Under the pieces are notes generated by a model, which saw nothing but the letters and a program-made list of their open reading frames with translations, ran no database searches and was not told the DNA's origin. A stretch of DNA of 64,000 nucleotides from assembly GCA_963662865.1 (NCBI GenBank), contig OY759969.1:2046001-2110000 (forward strand), read 5' to 3'. The position numbers and the translations under genes were made by a program. How positions within the stretch are numbered: position 1 is the first letter of the stretch; the number at the start of each line of letters is the position of its first letter. This DNA is from JAJDYQ01 sp963662865 (GTDB taxonomy: Bacteria; Pseudomonadota; Gammaproteobacteria; JAJDYQ01). This document shows positions 62,753-64,000 of this stretch, one piece after another.

Positions 62753-64000
62753 ATGTGGGATCATTGTCTCAACAGATTGCAGTCGGAGTTACCAGAGCAA
62801 CAGTTTAATACCTGGATCCGGCCTTTGCATGCAGTCGAAGACAGTGAGCTTCTGAGGTTATTAGCCCCTAACCGCTTTGTACTGGACTGGGTGGAAGAAA
62901 ATTTTATGGGACGCATCCGTGAAATCATTCTTCTTAAAAACACCGACCTTACGGTTTCCATTGAAATAGGCTCACTGAAAGCACCGGAAGAAGCCCCCCC
63001 CCGGATTACCATTAAAGCCAGAAATACAACATCCCAATCGGAACCGACGCGAAGTAATCTCGGTCCAAATTTTACCTTCGCGACTTTCGTTGAAGGAAAA
63101 TCCAATGAACTGGCCAAGGCCGCATCACGCCAGGTTGCCGGTAACCCCGGCGGAACCTACAACCCGCTTTTCATCTATGGCGGAACCGGGCTCGGTAAAA
63201 CCCATCTCATGCAGGCTATCGGCAACGCCATGCTGAAAAAAACCCCAAGTGTAAAAATCATCTACTTACATTCCGAACGTTTCGTCTCTGAAATGGTTAA
63301 AGCACTACAGCACAATACCATCAATAATTTCAAATACTTCTACCGTAATGCCGATGCTTTACTCATCGACGACATTCAGTTCTTTGCCGGCAAAGAGCGT
63401 TCCCAGGAAGAATTTTTCCACACATTCAACAGCCTGATAGAATCCCAGCAACAGGTCATCCTGACCTGCGACCGTTATCCCAAGGAGGTGGAAGGTCTGG
63501 AGGATCGTCTTAAATCCCGATTTGGCTGGGGCCTGACAGTTGCCGTTGACCCACCCGAACTGGAAACACGCGCAGCTATTCTAAAAAGTAAAGCCGAGCA
63601 GGTTCGGGTCGAAATTCCTGATGAAGTCGCCTTTTTTGTTGCGAAACGGATTCAATCCAATGTCCGTGAGCTCGAAGGAGTACTGCGCCGTTTAATTGCC
63701 CATGCCCAATTTACAGAGAAGCCAATTACGATGGATCTCGCACAGGAAGCACTCCGCGACCTGCTTGCCATGCAGGAACGCATGGTCAGCATCGAAAACA
63801 TACAAAAAACGGTTGCCGGATATTACAAAATCCGGGTTTCAGACCTGCATTCAAAGAGTCGCAGACGTTCAATTACCCGGCCAAGACAGCTAGCCATGAC
63901 CCTGGCTAAAGAACTGACCAGTCATTCTCTACCGGAAATAGGCGATTCATTCGGCGGACGGGACCATACAACCGTACTACACGCCTGCAAAAAAATAGAT
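62753..64000 (+). CDS. dnaA: Chromosomal replication initiator DnaA, partial (C-terminus beyond window)
   Basis: Starts at ATG 62753 (MWDHCLNRLQSELPEQQFNT) and runs 416 codons to the window end; the family is about 450 residues. Domain I covers about 1-80 and a short linker follows. The AAA+ domain III has Walker A YGGTGLGKTHLMQAIGN near 145, Walker B ADALLIDDIQFFAGKE and sensor-II region SNVRELEGVLRRL. DNA-binding domain IV ends here in SFGGRDHTTVLHACKKID, the DnaA-box recognition helix. A run of nine C (62994-63002) lies in the linker codons. Confidence 0.97.
   Translation, partial: MWDHCLNRLQSELPEQQFNTWIRPLHAVEDSELLRLLAPNRFVLDWVEENFMGRIREIILLKNTDLTVSIEIGSLKAPEEAPPRITIKARNTTSQSEPTRSNLGPNFTFATFVEGKSNELAKAASRQVAGNPGGTYNPLFIYGGTGLGKTHLMQAIGNAMLKKTPSVKIIYLHSERFVSEMVKALQHNTINNFKYFYRNADALLIDDIQFFAGKERSQEEFFHTFNSLIESQQQVILTCDRYPKEVEGLEDRLKSRFGWGLTVAVDPPELETRAAILKSKAEQVRVEIPDEVAFFVAKRIQSNVRELEGVLRRLIAHAQFTEKPITMDLAQEALRDLLAMQERMVSIENIQKTVAGYYKIRVSDLHSKSRRRSITRPRQLAMTLAKELTSHSLPEIGDSFGGRDHTTVLHACKKID

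Overview
The window is a gammaproteobacterial chromosome segment next to the replication initiator gene. The order dnaA / rpmH-rnpA-yidC-mnmE / mlaA / mnmG-rsmG-parA ... parB-atpI-atpBEFHAGDC-slyD-glmU-glmS, followed by topA-smg-dprA-lysM / def-fmt-rsmB-DUF4390-ntrY ... ntrX-trkA-trkH, is the housekeeping order of many free-living gammaproteobacteria. A secreted Trp/Pro/Gly-rich protein beside topA resembles sulfur-globule proteins and hints at a sulfur oxidiser; that is inference only.

Layout. (1) 1-3664: K+ uptake (trkH cut by the window edge, trkA) and an NtrX-type regulator with a degenerate AAA+ core. (2) 3665-10620: an accessory island that separates ntrX from its partner kinase ntrY. 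It holds a decayed integron-type integrase, an IS256-type transposase remnant, an AlkC-type DNA repair gene, an EcoRI/RsrI-type restriction-modification pair, a small gene split by an IS1595-family element, a LysE exporter and an attC-like palindrome. Nearly all cargo genes point away from the integrase remnant, as integron cassettes do. (3) 10644-22155: ntrY, translation and cell-wall genes, DNA-processing genes and topA. (4) 22503-33206: amino-sugar synthesis (glmS, glmU), a SlyD-like foldase and the complete F1Fo ATP synthase operon. (5) 33372-55403: parB and parA, normally adjacent, are here separated by about 20.4 kb. (6) 55404-64000: mnmG/rsmG, mlaA, mnmE, yidC, rnpA, rpmH and the start of dnaA.

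The most unusual feature is region 5. Thirteen tandem paralogues, all in the parA/parB orientation, encode secreted ankyrin-repeat proteins. Each has a near-identical Sec signal peptide, an N-terminal cap module and 4 to about 21 repeats of 33-34 residues, about 140 repeats in total by hand count. Helix sequence and DNA are almost invariant between repeats, while the loop and first-helix positions vary. Units appear shuffled: the cap recurs inside several genes, two genes are frameshifted, and a C-terminal deletion marks a sub-lineage. Every spacer carries a copy of what looks like the parB leader, so the duplicated unit can be read as [ank leader - ank - parB leader]. A 14-base relic of an ank start sits just after parA, next to an integron-like cassette (clan AA aspartic protease plus an attC-like site). 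I read this as a recombination-driven, secreted, modular binding-protein array inside a chromosome-partition operon. Its function is unknown.
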